A stretch of DNA of 64,000 bases from Snodgrassella alvi_G (lineage in GTDB: Bacteria > Pseudomonadota > Gammaproteobacteria > Burkholderiales > Neisseriaceae): NCBI GenBank assembly GCA_946478525.1, contig CAMLCH010000008.1, positions 1 to 64,000 of the forward strand, read 5' to 3'. Under the pieces are notes generated by a model, which had not been told where the DNA came from, ran no database searches, and worked only from the letters and a program-made list of their open reading frames with translations. Positions within the stretch are counted from its first letter, which is position 1, and every line of letters begins with the position of its first letter. Shown piece by piece: positions 8,236-17,656 of the stretch. The translations under genes and the position numbers were made by a program.

Positions 8236-9961
8236 AAAAATATTGAGATTGTCAGATACAGAAAGTAAAAATCTTCACCAAGCTATTATTGCCTGTACTA
8301 TTTCCAATTTGACATTAATGTTACCATTTGTCATTTTATTACAGATAATCATTCTGTTAATTAAGCCAATAACTGACCATATTCCTGTAGATATAGGTTA
8401 CTTATGGATGATGGCGGGAGCAGGCGTTCTTTCAGCTGTCTTATTCTTGCTTTGCTATAAAAGAGAATATGAAAAAACTTACGCTAATGCTTTTAGTCAG
8501 GCAGCAAATACTCGAATTGAGGTCGCTGAAAAAATCCGCAAACTACCGCTTAGTTTTTTCAATCGAAAAGACCTTTCTGAACTTACGGCTAATATTATGG
8601 GTGATTGTGCCGTTATTGAGAACATGCTTAGTCATGTGATACCTCAATTAATTGGCTATTCAATCAGTAGCTTAATAACTTGCTGTTTATTGGCATTTTA
8701 TGACTGGCGGATGGCTGGTGCTATTTTTTGTACTCTGCCCATTGCTATTATTATTGTTGTGGTTGGCAAAAGACTCGAACAACAATTGGGTGAAAAACAT
8801 GTTCAGGCTAAATTAACCGTCTCAGATGAGGTTCAGGAATATCTGGATGGTATCAAAATTATCAAAGGATTTGGATTAAGTGGTAAAAAATTCCAGCGCC
8901 TGGATAAAGCCCTTAAACATATGATGTGGGCATCAATTAAGTTTGAAGGAATAGGCGGAATTATTGTCACTTTATCTACGATGATATTACAAGTCGGTTT
9001 AGGCATTGTAGTGTTACTCGGTGTTAGCCTGATGATTTCCGGCAGTTTAGATCCAATTACCTTCATTGCATTTATTATTATTAGTTCACGGATTTATAGC
9101 CCGCTGATATCAGTTTTGACACTTTTACCCGAACTGTTTTATATGCTTGTTTCCATTGATAGAATGAAAAATTTGCAAACCGAACCTATCATGGAAGGAA
9201 AAGATGATGTGATCTTTGAAAATTATTCCATCAATATTGATCATGTTAAATTTTCCTATAATCAAACCAGTGTTATTAATAATTTGAGCTGTACCATTCC
9301 AGAAGGAAAAATGACCGCATTAGTTGGACCATCAGGTAGTGGTAAAAGTACTTTATTACAATTGATTGCGCGTTTTTGGGATGTCAATTCGGGTAATATT
9401 ACCATTGGTAATCTTGATATTAAGCAAATCGACCCTGAAACCTTGATGCGCTCAATGGCTTTTGTTTTCCAACAGGTAGTTTTGTTTGATGATACGATTA
9501 TGAATAATATTCGCATCGGAAAGCATAATGCAACTGATGAAGAAGTCAAACTTGCCGCGAAAATAGCCAGATGTGATGAACTAATCGCCCGATTACCTGA
9601 TGGCTGGAATACCTTAATAGGTGAAAACGGCAGTAAATTATCGGGCGGTGAAAGACAACGAATCTCAATCGCCAGAGCATTATTAAAAAATGCTCCTATT
9701 ATTTTGCTTGATGAAGCTACCGCCTCATTGGATCCTGAAAATGAGGTTTATATTCAGGAGGCAATCGCCAATCTAGTTAAAGACAGAACTGTAATCGTTA
9801 TTGCTCATCGTTTAAAAACGATTATCGGTGCGGATAATATTATTGTTCTGGATAAAGGCTCCATTGCAGAACAAGGTAATTACCAAGATTTGATGGAAAA
9901 AAATGGTTTATTTACTAAGCTTTATAGTTTACAAAAACAAGCCCTATCTGTTAATTATTGA
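8228..9961 (+). CDS. ABC half-transporter, YbtQ/IrtB-like partner
   Basis: A 577-residue membrane protein with a six-helix domain and an ATPase domain. Motifs are Walker A GPSGSGKST (367-375), Q-loop FVFQQVVLF, signature LSGGE (471-475) and Walker B LLDEATASLDPENE (Asp495, Glu496). The start is set at the ATG at 8228, preceded by GATGAGG and overlapping the upstream stop by 8 bases, which suggests translational coupling. An ATG 15 bases earlier is in frame but less well placed. It should pair with the preceding half-transporter to form one heterodimeric ABC system. No substrate-binding protein or siderophore biosynthesis gene is adjacent. That is normal for the IrtAB/YbtPQ type, which works behind a TonB-dependent receptor encoded elsewhere. 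Confidence 0.8.
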   Translation: MFKKILRLSDTESKNLHQAIIACTISNLTLMLPFVILLQIIILLIKPITDHIPVDIGYLWMMAGAGVLSAVLFLLCYKREYEKTYANAFSQAANTRIEVAEKIRKLPLSFFNRKDLSELTANIMGDCAVIENMLSHVIPQLIGYSISSLITCCLLAFYDWRMAGAIFCTLPIAIIIVVVGKRLEQQLGEKHVQAKLTVSDEVQEYLDGIKIIKGFGLSGKKFQRLDKALKHMMWASIKFEGIGGIIVTLSTMILQVGLGIVVLLGVSLMISGSLDPITFIAFIIISSRIYSPLISVLTLLPELFYMLVSIDRMKNLQTEPIMEGKDDVIFENYSINIDHVKFSYNQTSVINNLSCTIPEGKMTALVGPSGSGKSTLLQLIARFWDVNSGNITIGNLDIKQIDPETLMRSMAFVFQQVVLFDDTIMNNIRIGKHNATDEEVKLAAKIARCDELIARLPDGWNTLIGENGSKLSGGERQRISIARALLKNAPIILLDEATASLDPENEVYIQEAIANLVKDRTVIVIAHRLKTIIGADNIIVLDKGSIAEQGNYQDLMEKNGLFTKLYSLQKQALSVNY

Positions 9962-10058
9962 TTAATTACTTTTCTCATAATAATCGGTTATGCTATAGCA
10001 AAATAACAGATAAAAAACAGGCACAGGTTGCAATCATTCATTAACAGGGGGAAAAACC

Positions 10059-10904
10059 ATGTTTTATTTATCTGATGCTGAGCTGGATAAACTATTGCTC
10101 GATGATATTGCTTATGGTGATTTAACCACTCGTGCTTTAGGTTTTGGCCGGCAGGCTGGAAAAATGACATTCTGCCGCCAGAAAGCCGGCCGGGTTAGTG
10201 GTGTAACCATTGCAGCCAGGCTATTGCAAAAGCTTGGGCTGGAAGTAGTGATACAAGAACAAGATGGTGCTGATGTTAATGCTGAAACCGTGCTGTTAAC
10301 CGCTTTTGGTCAAGCTGAAAATCTTCATCAGGGCTGGAAGGTGGCACAGAATGTACTGGAATGGTGCAGTGGTGTAGCATAATATATGGCGCAAATGCTG
10401 GCTAGCGCACATGAGATTAATCCGCTGGTACAAATTGCCTGCACGCGTAAGAGTATTCTCGGTACGAAATCTCTGGCTATTGCGGCTGTAATAGATGGCG
10501 GAGGAATATTACATCGTGCCGGCACAGCTGAGTCTGTTCTGCTGTTTGCCAATCACCGCCATTTTTATGCGCAGCCGGATGATTGGGCTGCTATGGTAAC
10601 GCGTTTAAAGTATGCTGCGCCGGAAAAGAAAATTATTGTCGAAGCAGATAATATCGAAGAGGCTTTCGCAGCACTGGCAGCCCAGGCAGATATTGTACAG
10701 CTGGATAAGTTTACGCCGGAAGAATTTGCACTGGTATTGGCAAAACAGCAAATATTAGCGCCAATGAGTTTATTGTCTGCTGCCGGTGGCGTTACTTTAT
10801 TAAATATAGCGGAATATGTTCGTGCGGGAGCGCAATTACTGGTTACCTCTGCGCCCTATTATGCTCCGCCGGCAGATATTAAAGTGAAATTACAACCAGT
10901 TTAA
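10059..10904 (+). pseudogene. modD: modD-like gene interrupted by an in-frame stop
   Basis: The two halves together match ModD, a homologue of quinolinate phosphoribosyltransferase (NadC) often encoded with molybdenum uptake genes. The N-terminal half (107 codons) starts MFYLSDAELDKLLLDDI after an AGGGGG ribosome binding site and contains DIAYGDLTTRALG. The second half continues in the same frame with TRKSILGTKSLA, VEADNIEEA, DIVQLDKF and LVTSAPYYAPPADIKV. A single TAA at 10380-10382, after GVA, splits the gene; there is no frame change. A single-base nonsense mutation (for example from TCA) or a sequencing error would explain it. No molybdate transport genes are adjacent. As written, the product is truncated before the active-site lysine region. 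Confidence 0.75.
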
Positions 10905-10965
10905 TGCTGATTTGTGATTTAAATGATTAGCTGATGATTTACTGCATAGTATTGGCGACGATATT

Positions 10966-11016
10966 TAACTATGGTTGATGGAATAGGTATAAATAATAGT
11001 GCATCAACCATAGTTA
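10966..11016. terminator. Long inverted repeat between convergent modD and trpE
   Basis: A perfect 15-base-pair inverted repeat (arms 10966-10980 and 11002-11016) with a 21-base loop lies between the two converging genes. There is no strong T-run on either side, so it is an imperfect candidate for a bidirectional terminator or a transcript-end stabilising hairpin. Confidence 0.45.
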
Positions 11017-11040
11017 ATTCTAAGTGACTAATTATCTGCT

Positions 11041-12516
11041 TTACTTATCCAGACCCTGCTGCACCATGTGTGCTGCTCTGATTACTGCTCTGGCTTTATT
11101 TTGAGTTTCCTGCCATTCCAGTTCTTCATCTGAATCAAAGACGATACCGCCACCACTTTGTACATATAGTGTATTGTTTCTGACAACACCAGTACGAATA
11201 GCAATACATAAATCCATATCTCCGGAAAAACTCAGATAACCGGCTGCTCCGCCATAAACACCGCGTTTGTTTGGCTCCAGTTCTTCGATGATTTCCAGAG
11301 CACGTACTTTTGGCGCGCCTGAAAGCGTACCGGCCGGAAAGGTGGCAGCCAGTACATCCAGATTCGATGTTCCATCCTGTAATTCACCTTCAACATTGGA
11401 TACCAGATGCATTACATGAGAATAGCGTTCGATAATCATTTTATCAGTCACTTTTACCTGACCGATTTTACTAATGCGTCCGACATCATTGCGTCCAAGA
11501 TCAATTAACATGACATGCTCGGCCACTTCTTTGGGATCATTTATCAGATCCTGTGCCAGTGCCTGATCTTCGTCTGGTGTTCTGCCCCGAGGACGCGTTC
11601 CGGCAATAGGACGTACGGTAACGCTGCTTTGTTCACGTCTTACCAGAATTTCCGGAGAAGACCCTACCACATAGAAGTCGTCAAAATGATAATAAAATAA
11701 ATAAGGGGAAGGATTCAAAGTACGCAGAGCACGGTACAGACTTAATGGATTATCGTAAAAAGGCATGCTGAGACGCTGACTGGGGACAACCTGCATACAA
11801 TCGCCATTGAGAATGTACTCTTTCACCCGTTTAACATAATTTTTATATTGCTCTTCGCCAGTTTCTGCCACTGGCTCAGTTAATTCACTGCCAAGTGACA
11901 ATGGCAACTGCACACTCTGACGCAGCGCGGTGCGTAACTCTTCTAAACGTGCTCTGACCTGCTGATAACCATCTTTTTTACTGGTATCGGCATAAACAAT
12001 CAGATAAATTTTGCCTGATAAATTATCCACAACCGCCAGCTCTAAGGAAAGCAGCAGAAAAATATCGGGCACGCCAATCGGATTAGGTTTGTCTGCCTGC
12101 TTCAGCCGGTGGGCTATCTGTTCAAAGTGATAAATGGTTTCATATCCGAAATAACCTACCAATCCGCCTGTAAATCTTGGCAGGTCAGGAATATCAGGAC
12201 TTTTATATCTGTTCTGAAATGTTTTAATGAATTCCAGCGGATTACCCTGATGCGTTTCTATTAGCTGATTTTTCTGGTATACCTTTGTGTTTTGTCCGGA
12301 TATTTTAATATAGGTATCACAGGGCAAACCGATAAAAGAATATCGACCAAAACGCTCACCATTTACTACCGACTCCAACAAATAGCTGAATGGTTTATTT
12401 GCCAGTTTCAGGTAAAGTGACAATGGTGTATCCATATCTGCCAGCACTTCCTGTACTAATGGAATATGAGTATAGCCGGCAGTCATTTGTTGCTGATATT
12501 CAGCTAAAGTGATCAT
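11041..12516 (-). CDS. trpE: Anthranilate synthase component I
   Basis: A 491-residue TrpE, which converts chorismate to anthranilate using ammonia delivered by TrpG, the first step of tryptophan synthesis. The tryptophan feedback-binding signature LLES (residues 46-49) followed by RYSFIG is present. The chorismate-binding catalytic domain shows PIAGTRPRGRTPDEDQ, IDLGRNDVGR, TFPAGTLSGAPKVRA and VYGGAAGYLSFSGDMD. Length and motif order are normal. The gene is alone, not next to trpG or trpD. Nothing like a leader peptide with tandem Trp codons is seen in the upstream gap. The start has only a weak ribosome binding site. Confidence 0.95.
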   Translation of the reverse strand: MITLAEYQQQMTAGYTHIPLVQEVLADMDTPLSLYLKLANKPFSYLLESVVNGERFGRYSFIGLPCDTYIKISGQNTKVYQKNQLIETHQGNPLEFIKTFQNRYKSPDIPDLPRFTGGLVGYFGYETIYHFEQIAHRLKQADKPNPIGVPDIFLLLSLELAVVDNLSGKIYLIVYADTSKKDGYQQVRARLEELRTALRQSVQLPLSLGSELTEPVAETGEEQYKNYVKRVKEYILNGDCMQVVPSQRLSMPFYDNPLSLYRALRTLNPSPYLFYYHFDDFYVVGSSPEILVRREQSSVTVRPIAGTRPRGRTPDEDQALAQDLINDPKEVAEHVMLIDLGRNDVGRISKIGQVKVTDKMIIERYSHVMHLVSNVEGELQDGTSNLDVLAATFPAGTLSGAPKVRALEIIEELEPNKRGVYGGAAGYLSFSGDMDLCIAIRTGVVRNNTLYVQSGGGIVFDSDEELEWQETQNKARAVIRAAHMVQQGLDK

Positions 12517-12775
12517 GATTTATGCTTGGTGTTTAAAAGGTGTGGTTTCTGATTGGAAATTGTTACAAATAGTACTATTTTCCTTTTCAATATCATAACT
12601 TAAATTCGCTTTAAAAGCATTTATCAGATGTATATCTGAAGTAATGGAATGGTCTCTAACTCTGCAACTCATTTCCGTATTATCAATGGTATTGCTTATT
12701 CCATACGCAATTACCTTCCTTTTAACTCTATACTATCTATAATTTTCCAATCGATTTTTTAACTCATATAAGCTA
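12517..12775. other. Intergenic region between trpE and recA
   Basis: About 260 AT-rich bases lie upstream of trpE, up to the recA terminator. They presumably carry the trpE promoter. I see no attenuator-like nested hairpins or leader peptide. Confidence 0.4.
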
Positions 12776-12812
12776 ATAAAAAAGCTGCTTAGTGTAGCTA
12801 AGCAGCTTTTTA
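12776..12812 (-). terminator. Rho-independent terminator of recA
   Basis: A perfect 14-base-pair stem (12779-12792 with 12798-12811, loop of 5) is followed on the minus strand by a T-run. It lies just after the recA stop. Confidence 0.9.
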
Positions 12813-12824
12813 AAACAGCCCCGT

Positions 12825-13874
12825 TTAGTCTTCGGCAGGCATTTCACCATCAGTATCATCCAACTGCCCTTCGGTATTCTGAGCAGTGATACCTACTTTA
12901 TTGCGAATTTTAAGATTAATTTCGTTGGCTATTTCCTGATTATCTTTCAACCATTGACGTACATTGTCTTTACCCTGACCTATTTTGCTGCCATTGTAGC
13001 TGTACCATGCACCTGATTTTTCAACAATGCCTAGCTTAACGCCGATATCAATCAACTCACCTTCCCAGCTGATACCTTCGCCATACAAAATATCGAACTC
13101 AGCCTGTTTAAATGGCGGGGCTACTTTGTTTTTGATTACTTTAACGCGTGTTTCATTACCAATAACATCATCACCTTTTTTAATCTGGCCGGTTTTACGG
13201 ATATCCAGACGTACAGATGAGTAGAATTTCAGTGCATTACCACCAGTAGTGGTTTCAGGATTACCAAACATGACACCGATTTTCATACGAATCTGATTAA
13301 TGAAAATAACCAGAGTATTGGTTTTTTTGATGTTACCAGTGAGTTTACGCAAAGCCTGACTCATCAGACGGGCCTGCAAGCCGACATGACTGTCACCCAT
13401 TTCGCCCTCAATTTCAGCCTTGGGTACCAGAGCTGCAACCGAGTCAACAACAACCATGTCCACCCCGCCACTGCGAACCAGCATGTCACAAATTTCCAGA
13501 GCCTGTTCGCCGGTGTCAGGTTGTGATACCAGTAATTCTTCAACTTTTACCCCAAGTTTACGGGCGTAAATCGGGTCAAAGGCATTCTCGGCATCGATAA
13601 ATGCACATACACCACCATCTTTCTGACACTGTGCTATGGCTTCCAGACACAGTGTGGTTTTACCGGAAGATTCCGGTCCGTAGATTTCTACGATACGACC
13701 ACGTGGTAAACCACCTACACCCAGAGCCAGATCCAATCCGAGTGAACCGGTAGAGATTACTTCGAGATTTTCATCGGTATGGCTGCCATCCATTTTCATG
13801 ATGGAACCTTTACCAAAATTCTTTTCTATCTGCGCCAGTGCCGCAGCCAAAGCCTTGCTTTTTTCATCTGACAT
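12825..13874 (-). CDS. recA: Recombinase RecA
   Basis: A 349-residue RecA, the strand-exchange ATPase of homologous recombination and an essential partner for natural transformation. The Walker A motif is GPESSGKTT (66-74); VVVDSVAALVPKAEIEG, the NQIRMKIGVMFGNPETTTGG loop region and an acidic C-terminal tail (DDTDGEMPAED) are all present. The ATG at 13874 (MSDEKSKALAAAL) is preferred over an in-frame GTG 12 bases upstream, because Neisseria RecA begins there and a GTGAG sequence precedes it. One oddity: the residue after the catalytic glutamate is Asn (DAEN, residues 94-97), where RecA proteins usually have His. No LexA-type operator is evident. Confidence 0.97.
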   Translation of the reverse strand: MSDEKSKALAAALAQIEKNFGKGSIMKMDGSHTDENLEVISTGSLGLDLALGVGGLPRGRIVEIYGPESSGKTTLCLEAIAQCQKDGGVCAFIDAENAFDPIYARKLGVKVEELLVSQPDTGEQALEICDMLVRSGGVDMVVVDSVAALVPKAEIEGEMGDSHVGLQARLMSQALRKLTGNIKKTNTLVIFINQIRMKIGVMFGNPETTTGGNALKFYSSVRLDIRKTGQIKKGDDVIGNETRVKVIKNKVAPPFKQAEFDILYGEGISWEGELIDIGVKLGIVEKSGAWYSYNGSKIGQGKDNVRQWLKDNQEIANEINLKIRNKVGITAQNTEGQLDDTDGEMPAED

Positions 13875-14226
13875 TAAATTACTCACTTACTATAATAATT
13901 AACCTGATACGCGGATTATCGCATAAGCGTATGCTCAGGTGTTTAGCAAAAGTTTAGTTATTGGAACTATTTGAACTTAACAATCAATGTGTTTGTGATT
14001 TGTGGCGCAATTGCCCATTATATGTAATATGCAGACAACAATGATAGTTCCGTAGGAAAAAATTTTTACAAATATTTATTTGTGCAGACTGCATTAACAG
14101 CAAATGCAATAAGTGTTCAATAAAATGATACACTATATTGCTCTGAATATTGTATTTATTCCATCTTATTTGTAACAGTTGTCTGTATTCATTTGTTATT
14201 AAGGCAACTGAGGACCTGATAATTAT
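13875..14226. other. Divergent promoter region of recA and the RhlE-type helicase
   Basis: This 352-base AT-rich gap lies between divergent genes and should hold both promoters. I see no palindromic SOS-box-like operator and no RNA gene. Confidence 0.4.
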
Positions 14227-15642
14227 ATGAGTACTTTCGCCAGTTTAGGCTTATCTGAAGAAATTGTATCTGCTCTGACTGAGCAGGGCTATCACACACC
14301 TACTCCGATACAACAGGCTGCTATTCCTAGAGCACTAGCTGGTATGGATTTACTGGCTGCCGCGCAAACCGGAACAGGTAAAACTGCTGCTTTTATGTTG
14401 CCCAGTCTGGAAAGACTGAAACGCCATGCTAATAGCAGTACTTCCCCAGCCATGCATCCGGTACGTATGCTGGTACTGACGCCAACCCGTGAGCTGGCTG
14501 ACCAGATTGATCAGAATGTACAGAGTTATCTGAAAAATCTTTCTTTACGCCAGACTGTGCTGTTTGGCGGGATGAATATGGAGATTCAGAAACAGGATTT
14601 ACGTCAGGGCTGCGAGATTGTTATTGCCACAGTTGGACGTTTGCTTGACCACGTACAACAAAAAAATATCCAGCTAAACAAAGTTGAGATTGTAGTGCTG
14701 GATGAGGCAGACCGAATGCTGGATATGGGTTTTATAGATGATATCCGCAAAATTATGCAGATGCTGCCAGCACAACGTCAAACCTTACTGTTTTCTGCCA
14801 CTTTTGCACCTGCCATTCAGCGGCTAGCTCAGGATTTTATGCACCAGCCGGAGGAAATTCAAGTTGCGGCACAAAATACCACGTCAGCTAATGTGGAACA
14901 GCACATTATCGCTTTAGATAATGGTCGCAAACGCGCCTTATTGCAACGCTTAATTCTCGATCTGGATATTGCTCAGGTAATTGTATTTTGTAATACCAAA
15001 CAAAGTGTTGATCAAGTAAACCGTGAACTAAACCGCCGTGGTATTAGTGCTCAGGCAATCCATGGTGATAAATCGCAGCAAACACGACTGGAAACACTGT
15101 CTCAGTTTAAAGAAGGTAGCCTGCGAGTACTGGTTGCTACCGATGTGGCTGCCCGTGGTCTGGATATTGCTGAACTACCATTTGTTATCAATTATGAATT
15201 ACCGCTGAATGCTGAAGATTATGTACATCGTATTGGTCGAACCGGACGTGCCGGCGCAGAAGGTATCGCTATTTCATTAATGGATGAGCAAGAACAGAAG
15301 GTTTTTAATGCTATTAAAGAACTTACTGGTAATGATCTGACGATAGAACGTATTGAAGGCTTTGAACCACGCTGGTGGGGAGACACTGTATCGGAAGACA
15401 GGGCAGACAAACTACCCAAAGTAGCGGGAGAAAATACCTCTATCCCAACATCTCAACGCAGAGCCAAATCAACTCTGAATAAAGTAAACAATCGCGGCAA
15501 TAAATCTCAAGATAGTAAAGATATAACCATTGATTGCCAGCAAATTCCTGGTCGCACCCGCCGTTTCAGCCGTCATAACCATCCCCAATGCGCTTTGTTA
15601 CAGCGTAATTTTGGTGCTCAAGAGTTGAAAATCAGAATTTAA
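14227..15642 (+). CDS. rhlE: DEAD-box RNA helicase, RhlE type
   Basis: A 471-residue DEAD-box RNA helicase with all core motifs in order: TPIQQAAIP (Q motif), AQTGTGKT (I), PTRELA (Ia), DEAD (II), SAT (III), TDVAARGLDI (V) and HRIGRTGRAG (VI). After the helicase core (about residues 1-370) comes a basic, low-complexity tail of about 100 residues with many Arg, Lys and Asn, typical of RhlE-like proteins acting in ribosome assembly or mRNA turnover. GAGGACC just upstream of the ATG serves as ribosome binding site. RhlB, SrmB and RhlE are hard to separate without alignment; RhlE is the most likely from overall architecture. Confidence 0.85.
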   Translation: MSTFASLGLSEEIVSALTEQGYHTPTPIQQAAIPRALAGMDLLAAAQTGTGKTAAFMLPSLERLKRHANSSTSPAMHPVRMLVLTPTRELADQIDQNVQSYLKNLSLRQTVLFGGMNMEIQKQDLRQGCEIVIATVGRLLDHVQQKNIQLNKVEIVVLDEADRMLDMGFIDDIRKIMQMLPAQRQTLLFSATFAPAIQRLAQDFMHQPEEIQVAAQNTTSANVEQHIIALDNGRKRALLQRLILDLDIAQVIVFCNTKQSVDQVNRELNRRGISAQAIHGDKSQQTRLETLSQFKEGSLRVLVATDVAARGLDIAELPFVINYELPLNAEDYVHRIGRTGRAGAEGIAISLMDEQEQKVFNAIKELTGNDLTIERIEGFEPRWWGDTVSEDRADKLPKVAGENTSIPTSQRRAKSTLNKVNNRGNKSQDSKDITIDCQQIPGRTRRFSRHNHPQCALLQRNFGAQELKIRI

Positions 15643-15999
15643 TTACCCGTTCAATTATAGTAATGAACCGCCAAAACTTATTTGAGATCTGAGTAATTAT
15701 ATTATTGTATTTTAATACTGAACATCACAATTAAATTACCAGCAATTTCGCATATCGGGCTTACTGGCTGTGTAAATAATATTTTATTATTTTAATGGTT
15801 AAGACTCAGAGTCAGGGATTAATAGGCCAGTTTTTGCGAAGATTTTATCTCCTGTAGCGGATAGTTAGAACGATTTTTATTTTGATCACTACAGATTATA
15901 TGCGATTAAATATCTGAATATTTTAAATTAATGCATAAATTATATTGCTACCAGTGATATGCACTGATCAAATAATGTTACTGGTTCATAAAAAAATAG
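15643..15999. other. Intergenic region before the SRP RNA
   Basis: About 350 AT-rich bases between the helicase and the SRP RNA promoter. No coding frame, hairpin terminator or repeat is convincing. Confidence 0.4.
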
Positions 16000-16028
16000 T
16001 TGGGCAATGTCGCGATTATCAGTATAAT
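16000..16028 (+). promoter_or_regulatory. Promoter of the SRP RNA gene
   Basis: TTGGGC at 16000-16005 and a perfect TATAAT at 16023-16028 are separated by 17 bases. This places the transcription start near 16034-16036, where the folded SRP RNA would begin. Confidence 0.75.
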
Positions 16029-16033
16029 GCGCT

Positions 16034-16139
16034 TCTGTGGCGGGTCTCCCCGCATGGTTATTTAGGACAACGGGTCAGGTGCGGAAGCAAGCAGCCCATC
16101 TTAAAGCGACCAGTGCCGGGGGTTTGGCTCGTCACCCTC
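16034..16139 (+). ncRNA. ffs: 4.5S signal recognition particle RNA
   Basis: A small SRP RNA that binds Ffh and targets ribosomes making membrane proteins to FtsY and the translocon. The diagnostic apical core GGGTCAGGTGCGGAAGCAA is followed by GCAGCCC, and the 5' and 3' arms (CTCCCCGCATGGTT and ACCAGTGCCGGGGG) can pair to form the long hairpin. Ends are approximate: the 5' end is set from the promoter, and the 3' end from the last base pairs of the helix. No clear terminator hairpin follows. Confidence 0.92.
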
Positions 16140-16699
16140 CTCTCATTATCCTCAATAGTTTTATTTCCCTTAAGTACAACTCGTCTTTTCATTATTTGTA
16201 GCTGATTTTTCAGCAATTACGTCTCTATATTTTCTTTTTCTCTTAGTAAAAAGAATGGCAAAATTTTTTAATACCAAAATTTAACACTTCTTAGAAAAAG
16301 TAATACTTTCATGCGTACATGAAGTTATATGCACTATTCAACATTCAAACATTATTTTCACTCAAGTGACATGCTTTTTTGCTAAACTTAAGCACATTCT
16401 ATTAAAAGCATTGAAATTGATGTGGCCAACAATAGAGCTGATTTTGATTTTAATTTTGTTGGTTAAATAACTTGTTATACTGGTAAATCTTCAAAAAAAT
16501 AGCAAGAACAGTAATTAGTTAGATGATTTTGAAAAGATGTAACAGATCTAGTTAATAAGATATTATCGTGACCAAGTTATCGAAATTAAATATCAAATTA
16601 TATGATAATGTCATAAATAAACGGATTTTGTAACCATAAAAATAATTCATAATACTATTAAAGTAGATAAAAGTATTATAAAAAACAGGGAAAAGCAAA
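16140..16699. other. AT-rich intergenic region after the SRP RNA
   Basis: About 560 AT-rich bases precede the small secreted protein gene. No coding frame or RNA is recognised. It contains several T-runs but no strong hairpin. Confidence 0.4.
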
Positions 16700-17251
16700 A
16701 TGAAGCTGATAAAACTATTATGGCTGATATTATCATTCTTTCCTCAGCTAATCATAGCTCAGGAAGTATTTATCGATTCTTATGGTAAGGAACATATATA
16801 TTTAGGAACTACTTATAACCAAGAAGAAACTTTTCTTAATACTGGTAACGGATCCATAGAATGGATAAATATTTCCACTAAGCAAAAAATGACGCAAGTA
16901 GATATGCTTTCACCATCTGATTTCTGGAATAAACTAACTCAAAATTCAATCAGGTTTTATGCATATGCAAGAAAGGGTTACGAACCATTCTGGGAAGCCG
17001 AAATTGATCAAAATCAATTGCAATTTTCAGAAAAGGAAGGGTCAACAAATATTGTCATTGATCTGAAAAACTCTTCTTTAACACACAACTTTGTGGCCTT
17101 TTTTCATTCTCATGATAATATTTATGGCTTCATCCGGAGAGTGAATAAAAAAGCGTCTTGTGAGATAAGTGCGAAGCAACCGACTTCAATTTATGAAATT
17201 TATATTGACTATCAGGGAAAAATTTTTGAAGGGTGTGCCTATCTGGCCTAA
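16700..17251 (+). CDS. Small secreted protein of unknown function
   Basis: A 183-residue protein with a clear Sec signal peptide (residues 1-20, MKLIKLLWLI through IIAQ) and no lipobox, so the mature protein is probably periplasmic. The motif YARKGYEPFWEAEI (GYEPFW at residues 93-98) and the end pattern IYIDYQGKIFEGCA resemble an uncharacterised family of periplasmic or lipoprotein domains (COG3650-like, with EPFW near the middle and GCA at the end). That assignment is from memory of the pattern. Two cysteines (in KASCE and GCAY) could form a disulfide. The ATG follows CAGGGAAAA. The gene is isolated and no neighbour suggests a role. Confidence 0.6.
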   Translation: MKLIKLLWLILSFFPQLIIAQEVFIDSYGKEHIYLGTTYNQEETFLNTGNGSIEWINISTKQKMTQVDMLSPSDFWNKLTQNSIRFYAYARKGYEPFWEAEIDQNQLQFSEKEGSTNIVIDLKNSSLTHNFVAFFHSHDNIYGFIRRVNKKASCEISAKQPTSIYEIYIDYQGKIFEGCAYLA

Positions 17252-17536
17252 TAATAACAAATCAATAAAATTAAAATAAATTGCAAATAGGTGCAGATTA
17301 CAACCCAATCCTAAGAATAACCATATAGACTATTATCATATTGATACAATATGAATACGTAATTCTGAAGAGTAAATTTTTGCTCAAAAAATACTAATAA
17401 GGTGTATTTTCAGAATTTCACAATATTCTTATGTTGATTTTTTCAATCGTTAGCAAAAAAGATGGATTATTATCGTTTTAGCTATACGGCAATTCTCCAT
17501 ACGCAGAAGATTAATATTAACAACAACGATACAGAT

Positions 17537-17566
17537 AAAAAACCAGCTATTACAAGCTGGTTTTTA
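17537..17566 (-). terminator. Terminator of the tRNA-Arg/tRNA-Glu transcript
   Basis: An 11-base-pair stem (17538-17548 with 17555-17565, loop of 6) has T-runs on both strands. It lies 6 bases beyond the CCA end of tRNA-Glu in the direction of tRNA transcription. Confidence 0.85.
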
Positions 17567-17571
17567 AATAT

Positions 17572-17646
17572 TGGCACGCCCAAGGGGAATCGAACCCCTG
17601 TTACCGCCGTGAAAGGGCGATGTCCTAACCGCTAGACGATGGGCGC
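17572..17646 (-). tRNA. tRNA-Glu (anticodon TTC)
   Basis: On the minus strand the acceptor GCGCCCA pairs with TGGGCGT, the anticodon loop reads CTTTCAC with TTC at its centre, and the T-arm is AGGGG-TTCGATT-CCCCT. The 3' CCA is encoded. It reads GAA and GAG codons and probably shares a transcript with the tRNA-Arg just upstream. Confidence 0.96.
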
Positions 17647-17656
17647 CTTAACTTGA

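Noticed and set aside
12517..12775. A trp leader peptide upstream of trpE
   Set aside because: There is no short frame with tandem Trp codons and no nested attenuator hairpins in the gap.
15945..16205. Open frame of 86 codons overlapping the SRP RNA
   Set aside because: It runs through the conserved SRP RNA structure and its promoter, and the peptide has no recognisable features.
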